Source of the DNA: Tenebrio molitor
Taxonomy: Eukaryota; Arthropoda; Insecta; Coleoptera; Tenebrionidae
NCBI RefSeq assembly: GCF_963966145.1
Contig: NC_091052.1
Span: 19,592,001 to 19,656,000 of the forward strand
Direction of reading: 5' to 3'
DNA length: 64,000 bases
Part shown: positions 34,085 to 45,234 of the stretch, in pieces
Layout: every line of letters begins with the position of its first letter
How positions within the stretch are numbered: position 1 is the first letter of the stretch
The notes under the pieces: model-generated
Seen by the model: the letters and a program-made list of their open reading frames with translations, nothing else
The model's database searches: none
What the model was told of the DNA's origin: nothing
Translations under genes and position numbers: made by a program

Positions 34085-34318
34085 AGAAATTAAAAATTAA
34101 TAAATTTGTTACACAGTCTAGGACTGGTTTACAAATCTATGAGGGGCATGATGACCAACTCAATAGACCGGGACCAATGGCTTAACGTGACTTCCGAATC
34201 ACGAGACAGAATATGGCCTTTTTTTTTTTTTTAATTATTTCAAATTTCGCCCTGGGTCGGAATCGAACCCGCGACCCTCGCGTCCCTGAGCCGAAACGGA
34301 CTCCCTTAGGCTATATTC
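34085..34318 (-). mobile_element. tRNA-like SINE
   Basis: On the minus strand a box-A-like TAGCCTAAGGGAGTCCG (34313-34297) and a box B GGGTTCGATTCC (34270-34259) are spaced like those of a tRNA-derived RNA polymerase III promoter. The head is followed by a run of A residues (34217-34232 on the plus strand as T) and a 100 bp tRNA-unrelated tail. The head does not make a convincing cloverleaf, so it is not called a tRNA gene. Target duplication was not resolved. Confidence 0.6.
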
Positions 34319-34335
34319 TGCCTAATTAAATTTTT

Positions 34336-34670
34336 AGGTGACTATTATTAACAGTATGTATGCCTATTTGCAGCCGTTTAGGCGTAATTTCAATTTTTTG
34401 AATAAAATATTCTTTTTTATAAGCAATTGTTTTATTTAAATTAACAATAAAAAATAAGCAAAATAACAAAAAAATATTTTAATGGAAATGATTTCATTGA
34501 ATATATTTTTTTTTTGTTAGTTTGCTTATTTTTTATTATTTCGTTGTTATCTACTGTTTGTTGCATGTGATTTTTGAATAAAAATTGTTTGATAAAAAAA
34601 AAGAATATTTTACTCAAAAAATCAAAATTAGGCCAAAACGGCTGGGAATAGGCATACACCATGTTAATAA
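34336..34670. repeat. Inverted repeat, GTATGCCTATT arms
   Basis: TGTATGCCTATTTGCAGCCGTTT on the left pairs with AAACGGCTGGGAATAGGCATACA on the right. The interior is A/T-rich with some further pairing (GAATATTTT/AAAATATTC). Probably a small nonautonomous element inside 33596-35716. From 34670 to 35170 a GATTGCGCCG motif recurs three times with no recognised function. Confidence 0.65.
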
Positions 34671-36014
34671 CGGTATAGGACGATTGCGCCGGTATTACCT
34701 GAGTTGTTTTAAGCCGATGGTATGATTGCGCCGAGGCGACCCAAGTGGTTGTTAATACCTGGGCACGATTGCGCCGCACCCTTGATTCTGTAAGCCTTTC
34801 AATAAAATACAGGTAGTAGGTAATGGTGGGCCCCAACGGTGTTTAAAAGCAATTAGGAAAACCAAATAATATAAAACATTCTCAACAAACCATTTATTTA
34901 CAAAAAAAATATATACAACACCTTTTTCCGTGCTTCCACAATTACGGAATTTAAAATTTTCTAAAGTTACAAGAATCTTGCCACGTTCACTAAGCATCTT
35001 CTTCATTGTAGCGTTTATTCCAGCGATCACTTGAATATTGTTGGACGAAACTAATGATTTTAGTAAAAGGCTGTCCGAATATTCCCAACTACCCCTACTT
35101 TATTTGCAAACAGGTACAGGTACCTTCCTAATTACACTTCCGGTTAAGGGATTAAATTTAGTACCGGCGCAATCGTACCTGTGGGTTGCAGGTAGTTAGA
35201 GAGAGAATAAAAGTAGGCTTAGAATTAAATTTTACATTTATATCTAGTGTCACATATGGTGGTTGCCAAATGAAGTTTTTGACATTTTTTGAATAGCAAT
35301 TTTGAAAAATTTCAGTAGGCGTATGAAACATAAAAAAAATTCACTAATGGCGGAAAAGATCGGCCAGGTCTTTAGAAATTCAACTAAAAAAAATAAATTA
35401 TTTATTTCCGATGGTTCAAGAGTTATAAATTTGTTAATGAAGTCCTGCAACCTCGCTTTTTTGCAAAAAGATGACATAGGTCAAAAACGATGACAGATTA
35501 GTGTTGACAAAAAGACGTTCTAAACTCAAAATGAGGCCTTTCTATTTACAAAAATAAAGATGGCGTCGATTTCCGGTATTTCCGGAAGTGCCACCATTTT
35601 GAAAATATTTCATTTGAACTTGGAGTAGTCGATTATAGTCAACTACCAATTTTCATATTAATATGATTTGGGGAAATCAGAAAATTTCTAATGAACGAGC
35701 TACGTGAATCAGCCTGTATATTAATACGTGAAGGAAAACCTTTGTACCCCTTGTTAACCAAATTGCGCGCAAGGAGGAGTGTGAGAGTTGGCATAGTTAA
35801 AGTTTATGTGAAGAAGGAGTGCAGAAAGATAAAATTTGTATATAATATGCAGGGCGTCCCCAAAAAAAGAGACAAATCCATAGCTCCATCCATTTATCGG
35901 AGGATTTTAATTATCCACACACCAAATTCAATGATTGTGAATAAGTTACAAAATGGCGTACTAAATTCACGTAAAACCCAAAGTGTTTCAAGGTTAAACT
36001 GTCAATAGTTATTT

Positions 36015-36135
36015 GTATAGCAAGGCTGCGAAATCCTACTTTGACGAACCGAGAGAAAAATTGTCGTCAAGGCCGCTTTGCGGCCGAGACAAGATAATCT
36101 CGAGGTCGTCAAAGGATTTCGTAGCCAAGGTGTAC
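36015..36135. repeat. Imperfect hairpin
   Basis: GCTGCGAAATCCTACTTTGACG pairs with CGTCAAAGGATTTCGTAGC. The loop has GGCCGCTTTGCGGCC, a perfect small stem. It lies 160 bp upstream of the Crypton-like fragment. A related GGCCGTCGTCAAGGC segment occurs at 37489-37503. Confidence 0.75.
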
Positions 36136-36289
36136 ACAACATTTTGTGTGCAACCCGAAAATTTGTAATTATAAAATGAACAAGTAAAATGTCCTTCACT
36201 GTCAATAAAAATAAAGTCAGCCTACATGTCGCCATGTCGCTATGGAAACGACATAAATAAAACAATTCATTTTGAGAAAAATTGGAAAA

Positions 36290-37440
36290 ATGTCGCAAGA
36301 AAATTACAACGTTTTTGTTCCGTCTACTTCCCCGGAGTTAAAAAATATTGCAGATTGTGCAGTGTCCAATTTAATACCAGAAAAGTCCAAACGGCAATAC
36401 GATAAGTGTTACAATGACTTTAAAGAACGGTGTAATAACAATAATGTGAAAACGGTGTCGGAGAATGTTGTTTTGGCTTATTTAATGGAAAAATCAAAAA
36501 CTGTGAAAAGTTCAACTTTATGGAGCACATATTCAATGTTGAAGCTCACGCTGAACATACGGGATGACATTGGTGTTACGAAGTTTCTGAAATTGGTACC
36601 TTTTTTGAAAAAAAGTCAGTTGGTTATCAGGCGAAAAAGTCTAAGGTATTGACACGAGACCAGATCAATTTGCTGTATAATCTGCCCTTTTTTAGGTCAT
36701 TTTAATCATGGGAATATCAGGAGTCATGCGGCTGTATTAATAGTGGCCGTTCCTGACACAAAAACTGGCATAAAACGAACTTTTACTGTCACCAATCCAG
36801 AATTTGTAAGATTATACCGCAAATATGCAGCTCTTGTTCCGTGTTCTCATCCAGAGTTAAAAAAATATTATAAATTGTACAGTGTCGCATTTGAAACCTG
36901 AAAAATCGAAACATCAATATAAAAAATGTGACAGTGACTTTGAGACTCATGTAACAAGAAGAATGTGAAAACCGTGTCGGATAATGTTGCAATGGCTTAC
37001 CTATTTACTGGAATTTATTTATTGTGGCAGGTAAATGTTAAATTCTGTTATGATAAGTTGTATCATTTGTTCCCTTTGAGGTTATTTTAATCGTGGAAAT
37101 ATCAGATGCCGTGCGAAGAGACAAATAAACTAAAATGTCTGTTGATGCCATTCAGGATTCAGGATATGTTACTAACTAGTTACTAGATATTTCCCTTTTT
37201 GACCGGTGAAAAATTAACCTAATTCATACGTGTCTGTTCTAGATCGATAATGGGGATCTTTTTTACCGACTCGTCATTCATGAGGCGACCACTCCATTTG
37301 AAATTGGCGGGAACTTCAAACCGGATAAAAATTCTGTACTAACAGTGGCCGTTCCTGACACAAAAACTGGCATAAATCAAACTTTAACTGTACCCAATCC
37401 AGATTTTGTAAGATCACACCGCAAATATAGAGAGAGATAT
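36290..37440 (+). pseudogene. Crypton-like recombinase fragments, repeated
   Basis: The first copy starts at the ATG at 36290 and encodes NLIPEKSKRQYDKCYNDF, then VLAYLMEKSKT and STLWSTYSMLKLTLN, the core-binding half of Crypton-type tyrosine recombinases. A one-base loss in an A run near 36612 breaks the frame; past it the other frame continues with YQAKKSKVLTRDQINLLYN. At 36744-36830 a C-terminal piece reads VAVPDTKTGIKRTFTV. A second degraded N-terminal piece follows (36835-37010; KNVKTVSDNVAMAYL), and at 37343-37430 the VAVPDTKTGI piece occurs again. The catalytic R..H.R..Y box is not visible. This looks like tandemly duplicated, partly deleted copies. Confidence 0.7.
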
Positions 37441-38060
37441 GTTGTAATTGTGATAATAAATAAATATTGAAATGACTTTTACTTTTACGGCCGTCGTCAA
37501 GGCAACGGCTATGAAATTCAATTTCGCGGCCTGCTCTAGGCACGCGAAGTGCTCATTTCGTGTACGGTTGCACACAAATGAAATTTTATCCTGGACGAAA
37601 AAAACCTCGAGCGTAATTCGATGAGATAATTTAATGAATAATAATAGGTAGGTAAGTAATTATGAAAAATTGAAGTGGCCATTTTGCAATTTATTACAAG
37701 CTGTGTCAATGTTTAAGATTGTTGATTTGTTATCATAACAACAAACAATAATCAGGTTCGAAAAAGTTTGCCATGGAAGTTTAAGCACATTTTATTCAGA
37801 TGCAAAGTTAGGGTTAACTTTATCCGATGTCAAAGTGACAAATGCATCGCGGCTTATGGGATTTTTTATACATGAATTAAATTATCGCTGTAATGTTCTC
37901 CTCCTTCCTCGAATTTTGATAAACTCATTTTTGATCCACAATAAAATTTTTGTTGTTTTAACTAAGTTAACAAACTAACGCTTTGAGAGTCAGAACTTCA
38001 TAAGACTACGTATAAATTTAAAAAATTGTGTAAAATTTGGAAATGAAATTTTCTTCCGTG
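37440..38060. other. No supported gene
   Basis: Apart from the small GC-richer patch near 37489-37560, which resembles the hairpin at 36015, nothing was recognised. Confidence 0.5.
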
Positions 38061-38070
38061 GAATTGTCAA

Positions 38071-38187
38071 TTACAACACGATGGTACGAAATTGCGGGAA
38101 ATTTTTCTCCTCATTTTACTCGTCTGTGTACATACCCGTATAATGAGATCGAAAATTTCCGGCAATTTCGTACCCTCTCGTTGTATT
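38071..38187. repeat. Imperfect hairpin, same arms as 15699-15870
   Basis: TACAACACGATGGTACGAAAT pairs with ATTTCGTACCCTCTCGTTGTA, then GCGGGAAATTTT pairs with AAAATTTCCGGC. These arm sequences match those at 15699-15870, showing that at least one hairpin family is dispersed. Confidence 0.8.
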
Positions 38188-38483
38188 ACTAATGAATAAT
38201 GATAATACATAATAAAGCTTTCAAATGCATATCTCTAGTTCACAACTTATAATAAAATTAAAACGTATTTCTTAATCATTTTATCCAACACCTGTTTATT
38301 ATGAAGTCATAATAATGCCAATTTTGAATATACTTATTATGAGGTCTATAAAACACTAGTGGACTTATGAACCCATAATTAAACTGTTTTTATAATTAAT
38401 GAGTTTAGAGATAATTGAACAGTTTATTTAACATCAAAAAGAATAAGAACTCTTACAGAAGGAGGTTTTGGATAAAACTATGT

Positions 38484-38594
38484 ATTACACTCGTGCCTTA
38501 ACAGCAAATAAGTCACTCAAGAAACATTAGACAATTCGAGAAAGCTCTCGTGGCTAAACATTTCTTTCGTGACTTATTTGCCTTATAAGACACT
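38484..38594. repeat. Imperfect hairpin
   Basis: GCAAATAAGTCAC pairs with GTGACTTATTTGC, with GAAACAT/ATTTCTT partly paired inside and a CGAGAAAGCTCTCG stem in the loop. Confidence 0.75.
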
Positions 38595-38599
38595 ATTAT

Positions 38600-39700
38600 C
38601 TTCTTAAACGAGCCAAACAAACAATAATAGTAATTCTTGTTGCCGTAGTTTGGTAATGAGAGAACCTCGCCGCCGCAACAAATTATCCCAAGTAATAATT
38701 ACTAACCTCATCTGTCTGGGTATTCCCAGCATGTTATATTAATTTTGATAAATATATACGCAATTATAAGAGCGTTACTGCTACATGTTTAGAGAACGCT
38801 TGAGTTTTCAGTATGACAATAATGATGGTAAAAATGTAATAGTGCCTAATGAAAATGTAATTCTACATATTAGTGTGAGAGCGGAATACCTACTACAGCT
38901 ATCCCTCTACTTTGATAATTTGTATCCAACTGTACCTACTGTGTTTTGCTATTAAATTGCACTAAAAATACAATACCCATATAATGGATTCGAAATTAAT
39001 TTTAAAATCTGCTTCTAACTTACTTCCATGATTTCGTAATCCTTGAACAAGAAACTAGAAAAATACAAAAAATTAGGTACATTCTTAGAACTAAAATAAA
39101 AGCAAGTTAACATACCACATATATCCATTTCCGTGTCATAAAAAGAGCGTACACAATACAAAATATCAACATGTTGTCACTGGTCACGAGAACATCACAT
39201 CCACAGAAAAAATGATTCTGAAGCAAATCTAACTAAAAACATAACCTCTCTCTCTCACTCTCACGCCCTTCCATAATTTATGTATTAGAGTGGGGCTGAC
39301 TGCCGACGGCTACAAAGCATTCATGTTGTTTTGGCATAAGGGGAGGCTATGATTTTTTATCGTTGGACACACTGTTTGATTTCCGTCACTAATGTGTCTG
39401 ACATTATCAAAATGTACATAACGTGTTGCCGAATTTCCCGCGATGTCTGAGTATTCTTCACGATATACATAAGAATTGGTACACCCTCTTGCATATACTT
39501 TCCTAATAAATAAGCGTGTCAAAAAAGCACCCTAGGTGTAAGCTCCAAAAGTTACTGCTAAATGGCGCTGTATGTACAATGGCGGCATAAAGCCGGCCAA
39601 AAAATTTCGTCCGTCATTTTTCCGTCATTTCAAAATAATCGGTGTAGTCCATTCCTTATTGTCAGTATGATTGATGTTTTTACTTGTCACTTTTAAAAGT
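38600..39700. other. No supported gene
   Basis: A/T-rich sequence with no recognised coding region or bounded repeat. The short open frame at 39310-39522 on the minus strand has no family features. Confidence 0.5.
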
Positions 39701-39708
39701 CAAGCAAA

Positions 39709-40032
39709 ATGCCATCGATATCAAATTTTAATAAAATTAAAACAGTAACTCTTGCACAAAGAGGAATGTCCCAAGGTGAGAATTCGATGGACCTTCGTAT
39801 ACCTAAAAGTACAATTCCGCCCATTCTTCAGAAATGGAGACAAAATAGAACTATTGAAAGACGCCAAGGTTCAGGGAGGCCTAGCACATCTACTGCAGAA
39901 GAAGATACTATGCTTCTCAATAGATTACGGAATAGTCATTTTATGACGGCTGTAGAAGCGGTAAATACAAGCGGTTTCCCAGGTTCCTCTAGAACCGCTC
40001 GCCGCCGTGTACATAGGAGGAAGCGAGCTTAA
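39709..40032 (+). pseudogene. Tc1-like transposase N-terminal domain
   Basis: The 107-codon frame shows paired-like helix-turn-helix halves of a Tc1 transposase: IKTVTLAQRGMSQGENSM then IPKSTIPPILQKW, the linker RRQGSGRPSTSTAEED, and SGFPGSSRTARRRVHRR. The sequence stops at the domain boundary and no DDE core follows, so it is a 3'-truncated fragment. It is distinct from the Tc1 copy at 40850-41830. Confidence 0.8.
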
Positions 40033-40174
40033 GAACCATGCCACGGCAAGGAAATTGAGCCTTACACCTATGCATAGGGAGGTGATTGTGTAAAGTCCAT
40101 TCAAAAAACAAAAAACACCACCTGTTGCTTTAGGTTGGTAATATTAAAAAAACCCTAGGTAGATATTTTTTCAT

Positions 40175-40548
40175 AGAGGTATTTTCATATTTGGTGGCGG
40201 AAACAAAAGACTGAGAAATGTCACAAAATTGTATTGTCAGTGTCAAATTTCTCATCAACGCCGTAAAAAGGAATGTCTAGGTAAATTTAAATTTTCGCTA
40301 AATAGATTGAAAAAATAAATTCTAAGGAAACCAATTTTTGTCAGTGCTTCAAAAGGAAAAGTTATTCTCATATAATCAAACGTATTACAAATTATGTCTC
40401 TAGTTCGACGATTAATAACTTTCTTCTTGCCAATTTGCTGCATTTCTGTCGAAATCACGAAAGTCATTGAGAAATTTGACACTGACAATACAAATTTGTG
40501 ACATTTCTCAGTCTTTTGTTTCCGCCATCAAATATGAAAATATCTCTA
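40175..40548. mobile_element. MITE, AGAGGTATTTTCATATTTGG termini
   Basis: Inverted arms of about 85 bp contain GGCGGAAACAAAAGACTGAG and GTGTCAAATTTCTCA. Total about 374 bp, noncoding; an open frame through its centre is incidental. Confidence 0.8.
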
Positions 40549-40849
40549 CTGTATTGGTAACTACACTGAACTCCAAAATTAACGCATCACTTTGATTTTT
40601 TTAATTAAAAAAGCAAATTTTGAAATATTTAAAAAAATATGTCAACAACAATGACAGCTGAACCATGGGAAATGTTTTCAACACATTTTCTTACAAAAAA
40701 GAGCAATAAATCTAAAAAAAAATACAAAAATTCGAAAAGGTAACATCACGAGTAAAAATGAGAAATCAAAAAAACGATCGAAATTTAAAGATTATTTTCC
40801 TGAAATCTTGTATTGTCCCCTCTAGCGTTAATTGTAGCTTAATAACGTA

Positions 40850-41830
40850 GTGGCATGTTAAAAATGAGGTTTCTGTTATGATTTTACCCTATATTTTGCC
40901 AAATATCCAGAAGTGCTCTTGTTAGCTGACTGAAGTCATTTAGACGTCCTTACATTGCCTGTAACACTTTTTCCATATTATCCCATAAGTGTTCGATTGA
41001 GTTGAGGTCAGGATTACGTGCTGGCCACTACATAACTGATATTTCAATAGTCCTAAATTAGTCGGAAATTACCACTGCAATATGTGGCTGTCTATTATCG
41101 TGCATATAAATGAAGTCTTGCCCTACGAATGGGGCATAAGGTACAACAACAGGTTCCAAGATGTTCGTGCTATATCGATGTGCATTCAAATTGCGTCTAA
41201 CTAAAACCACCAGCTCTGTAGCTACGTCTAAAGATATTCCTATCCATACCATTATTGAACCTCCCCCAAAACTCTCTTTAGTAACGAAATTACACTGCGC
41301 ATATCACTCACCAGGTCGTCTATACACTATTACCTCTCCGTCAGACTTGTATAAACAGAACCTGGATTCATCGAAGGCCAAAACTCTGCGCCAATCTTGT
41401 TCGACCCAATTGACATGTTCTAATGCAAAGTTTAAACGGGCCCTCCGAAGAGCTGCAGTTAACTTGGATCCAGTGGCTGGTCTTCTCGGATGTATCTGAT
41501 CCTCCTTTAGTCATTTTCTAACAGTATTTTCACCCAGCCGGAGTGCATATTGTCTAACATGCGATCTTGAAGTCGGAGAACAGTGAGAAACCCTTCTCTA
41601 ATGCTTATTAACCATAAGTATTGGTCCTGGTGAGGTGTTGTGATCCGTTTTCGGCCTTGTTTCCGCCTCCTTGTGTGCCGTCCAGTCTCCCGATGTCTTC
41701 ATAGAACTTTAGATACGGTAGATTGGTTCATACCAAAGTGATATGCTGTAGTCCTCCGATTCTCTTGATTCTGGGCTAACAAAACCACTTGCACGGACAT
41801 TTTAAATGCAGCAGTTCCATTGTATTACCG
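40850..41830 (-). pseudogene. Tc1-like transposase, decayed
   Basis: The minus strand from about 41800 gives AQNQENRRTTAYHFGMNQST (HTH), then after frameshifts VEQDWRRVLAFDESRFCLY (first aspartate, FDESRF), GGGSIMVWIGISLDVATELV, QDFIYMHDNRQPHIAVVISD (second aspartate region, HDN-x-x-PH) and WPARNPDLNSIEHLWDNME (third residue region, PDLN-x-IEHLWD). Several stops and shifts. Termini were not resolved; the element lies directly downstream of the LINE ORF1 and may have inserted there. Confidence 0.82.
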
Positions 41831-41839
41831 TGAATTTGT

Positions 41840-44316
41840 CTAGTATGTGTCGTCAGTGTCGCTGTCTTGTCGCACGATTTGTTGTGTTGTTTTTTGTTTA
41901 CTCTTGTTTTCGAGTTTCATTCTGAGTCGCGTGAGTCTGTTTTTCATAGATTGGTTGTTAATAGCTGCGTGGATTGTCATAATCATTTGTATAACGCCTT
42001 CAATATCGTCTGTGAATCGCTGGAATTGAGCTTCTGGGTTGCTGTTGCCATATGTTGGTTCTATGAAACTAATGAAGTTTTCGTGGGTGAATGGGAGTGT
42101 TGTAGGATCTTCCATAATTATTCTTTTGATTTGTTGATACGCGCCTTCCTTTGTGTTGTCTGGCAGTGAGGTTAGCGATTTTGTTGAGGATGGTTGTCGG
42201 TGTAGCTTTTCGGCTGATTGTGATCTTTTGACTCTTTTGTTTTTCGGTGTTTTTTCCTGGGTCGTGTAGGTTTTCGGTTGTATATTTGGTTCTTTGAAGG
42301 TTGTTTCTTCGGTGTTTGTTTCAATGTTATTTGGGTCAGTTAGATTGGAGATGGTGCTTTCTGTGTTTTTGGCCTTTCGTTTGTTTGGGGGGTTTTCCTT
42401 GATTGTCTTTTTTGGGGTTCTCGGTTTGTGCTTTTTCTTGAGGTATAACTTCTGCGTCGCTGGTATAGGGTAGATCTTCTTGTTGTATTGCATTTTCTGT
42501 TGGGTTGTGGCATTTTGCCGCGATATTTCCTGTTTTCTGGCATAGGAAGCAGACCATCTCGTCATATGTTGTGAATATTCTATAGGTTGTACCTTCATAG
42601 GAGATGACTATGCTCGTAGGTAGATTCTCTGTTTCTTCTGGTTGAGGGGCAACGTAAACTTGCCTTTTGAAACTCTCGATGTGGGCATATGCTATGCCTG
42701 CTCTTAGGGTTGTGATTTCTGACACTAGTTTGAGTCCTGTTTGTTTTAATGCTTGTTCTATTATGTGATGAGGGATCGAGCTGCATACATTTGATATTAT
42801 TATCCTTTTGGCTGGGGATATTAGTTTTCGGACTTTCGTTCGTGTTCCTGCTGTTGAAATTTCTGGGAACTCGGTTACGAAATCATCGGCTAGTTGTTTG
42901 TTGTTTTTTGGTCCGATCACTTTTCCTATGTTTGTGTCTGTTAGTCGAGTGTCTTCTATGGCATCTATTATGATAGCCTGATCTCTTTTAGGAAATTTGT
43001 TGGGTTGCTGCGAGGTTATATGAGCATAGTTTGCAGTGGCGGCTCGTCAGGGTAGGCAAGGTAGGCACCGCCTACCCAGACTTTGCCAAAGATATAAATT
43101 TATTCAAGTTAAAATTTATTAATAAATATAATTTAATAACTCTGAAATGTAATTTTTAATTTTTGTTTGTCTACATTATCGAATGTTTTATCCATTAGCA
43201 GCGCGCAATGAATCTCCGCCAATAACTTTGCACTGTCTACCAATACTTTGGCTTGAATCATGTGTGCTACGCTATCGTAAGCGAGGGCAGGCGACTGCAC
43301 GCCTAAGCTAAATTTCATCTGAATTTTGCGAACGTGAGAGATTACCCTCTCTCTCTCTTTTCTCTTTACACTGTGTCAGAGTGAAATTGACGTGAGGGCA
43401 AAATATGTCAATATAGCGTTTAGAAGGCAACTGGATCGGTTGCCTTTGCGGCTTTCCCACCGATTCGTTTTCTACCTAGTCTGGGGCGCATGAGTTGTTG
43501 CTTCATTTTCTTCAAAATTCAGATGATTTTACAGATGTTATAATAAGTACATTTTCATTTATAAAGGATAGACATTTACAAAAAGTAGGTAACTTGGTAT
43601 TGTTAACTTGTATAAACCTCGTGACAAATTAATCAAGGAAAGAAATAAAATCAACTTACTTTTCATTAATAAGCAAACTTGTAACTTGTAACTATTAGTA
43701 TTATTATAAGTTACTGAATAGTACTTTTGTAAACATATAATTTTTGTGACCAAAAACATTAATTAATATCTACTGGTGTCAAATTATGTACATAGCCCGT
43801 TCGTTAGAAACTTTCTGATTTCCCAAAATCGTATTAATATGAAAATTGGTGGCCGACTATAATCGACTGCTCCAAGCTCAAATAAAATATTTTCAAAATG
43901 GCGACACTTCCGGAAATACCGGAAATCGACGTCATCTTTGTTTTTTTAAACAGAAAGGCCCCATTTTAATTATAAATTTGGATTCTACGTTAAATTTTGA
44001 GTTTAGAACGTCCTTTTGTTAACACTTATCTGTCATCGTTTTTGACCCACGTCATCTTCTTCTCTAAAAAGCAGGGTTACTTGGCTTCATTAAAAAAATA
44101 TATCTCCTGAACCATTGCAAATAAATAATTGTTTTTTTGTTTATCGAATTCCTGAAGGTTTGGTCGATCTTTTGCGCTATTAGTGACGTTTTTTTAATGT
44201 TTCATTCGCCGACTGCAATTTTCAAATTTATGTATTGCCGCCTACCCACACGAAGAGGGTACAAGCCGCCACTGATAGTTTGGTCTATTTTCTTTTTGGG
44301 TATTATTGGCTTCCAT
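41840..44316 (-). pseudogene. Jockey/I-type LINE ORF1, interrupted by a hAT derivative
   Basis: The frame starts at an ATG at 44316 (MEANNTQKENRPNYAHITSQ). It breaks at the hAT insertion (43034-44274) and resumes in the same frame after removal of one 8 bp duplication copy: QPNKFPKRDQAIIIDAIEDT, RLTDTNIGKVIGPKNNKQLA, then RKLISPAKRIIISNVCSSIP. A zinc knuckle CFLCQKTGNIAAKCH lies near 42500. A frameshift between 42598 and 42340 moves to another frame, which continues through a charged linker to a stop at 41840. ORF1 proteins of this group bind the element RNA. ORF2 (endonuclease and reverse transcriptase), expected below 41840, is absent. Large antisense open frames over this region are shadows of its composition. 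Confidence 0.8.
43034..44274. mobile_element. hAT derivative, CAGTGGCGGCT termini, 8 bp duplication
   Basis: The ends CAGTGGCGGCTCGT and ACAAGCCGCCACTG are inverted, and the flanks ATAGTTTG at 43026-43033 and 44275-44282 are identical 8 bp duplications. No full transposase remains. The interior includes an arm of the family at 33596-35716 (43795-44220) starting CCCGTTCGTTAG. Its insertion splits the LINE ORF1. Confidence 0.9.
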
Positions 44317-44633
44317 GTTTTGTTGGTTGCGGCCTTTTCAGGCGCCTAATGCGGGTTTGTCGTGTTTTTTGCTTGTTCTGATAGCTTATCGGTTTTGTGG
44401 TTTTGAGTTTTATGTAGTGTAAGTTATTGTAAATTCGGGGATTTAAAGACCTCTCACCAGGTTCCTTGGGCGGTTGTGGTTCGGAGGGTTTCTGTTCCCT
44501 TGGCTCGGTTGAAGGTTTTACTTTAATTCGCTCTCGAGATCGTGATTTTGCTCGGTGACTTGGAACACGTGTGCACTCTTTCGATTCACCGACACTTCCT
44601 CACTTAATATTTGTAATAAATTGTATGTTGCAA

Positions 44634-44830
44634 TATTGTAGTTTTCTGTAGTGACAGTCGTATTCTCTCTCATTAATTAATTTGTAACTATTTTCGGCAG
44701 GTGAAAAGTCTGTAAAAATATGAGATTTGCAAAGATCACAATTAATATTTTTTAAAGTTTTGGCAACCCATCCAGAAACATACCCAATTATACTTTTATG
44801 AATATTTTTCTCAAGCTCAAAATTTTACAG
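44634..44830 (-). pseudogene. P/THAP-type transposase C-terminal fragment
   Basis: The minus strand reads HKSIIGYVSGWVAKTLKNIN followed by CDLCKSHIF and SYKLINEREYD. This is the conserved tail of P-element/THAP9-type transposases (YVaGWVakkl...C-x2-C). No other part of that protein adjoins it, so it is a solo fragment. Confidence 0.65.
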
Positions 44831-45234
44831 TTTCGACATATATTTCCATATATTAAAGTCTCGAGCAATAATAAATACAGGTTGTCATTTGAAAAAAATG
44901 AGTTTTTAACATTTTTAATTCGTTATGTTTAAAAAATCGCAGTAGGCATATGCGACTAAGCAGGTTGCAGCAAACATTCAGAAATCAAACAGCGTCACTG
45001 ATTTTAATTTATGTGCAACGATTTGGAAGGTACGAATTTTCAAAGGGATTCCTGCAATTCGAAATTCTGGTAAAAAAGCGCCACTGATTAAAAACGATGG
45101 CAGATAAGTAAAAACGACTTGTATAAATTTAATTCATAATTTAGCATAGAGTTCAAAAATAAAATCAAACTGGATAGTTTCCATTTAAAAAAACATAACT
45201 TAAGTGTTTTTATAATATTGGGACACTCTGTATA

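Larger units (their letters stand above)
33596..35716. mobile_element. TA-flanked element with TIRs of about 460 bp
   Basis: 33596-34046 and about 35250-35716 are reverse complements beginning CAGGCTGATTCACGTAGC, flanked by TA at 33594-33595 and 35717-35718. A third, single-arm copy lies at 43795-44220 within a hAT derivative. The interior carries a tRNA-like SINE and an inverted repeat but no transposase. The exceptionally long arms mark a foldback-like nonautonomous family. Confidence 0.8.

Noticed and set aside
34247..34318. Functional tRNA gene
   Set aside because: Boxes A and B are present, but the acceptor and anticodon stems do not pair convincingly and an A-run follows, so a SINE head is the better reading.
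41847..42973. Hydrophobic-looking plus-strand open frames
   Set aside because: They are the complement of the Lys/Gln/Thr-rich LINE ORF1; apparent hydrophobicity is a by-product of antisense composition.
44880..45232. TA-flanked element left of the mariner at 45235
   Set aside because: Both possible ends start CAG and lie near TA, but the inverted match is too weak beyond about ten bases.
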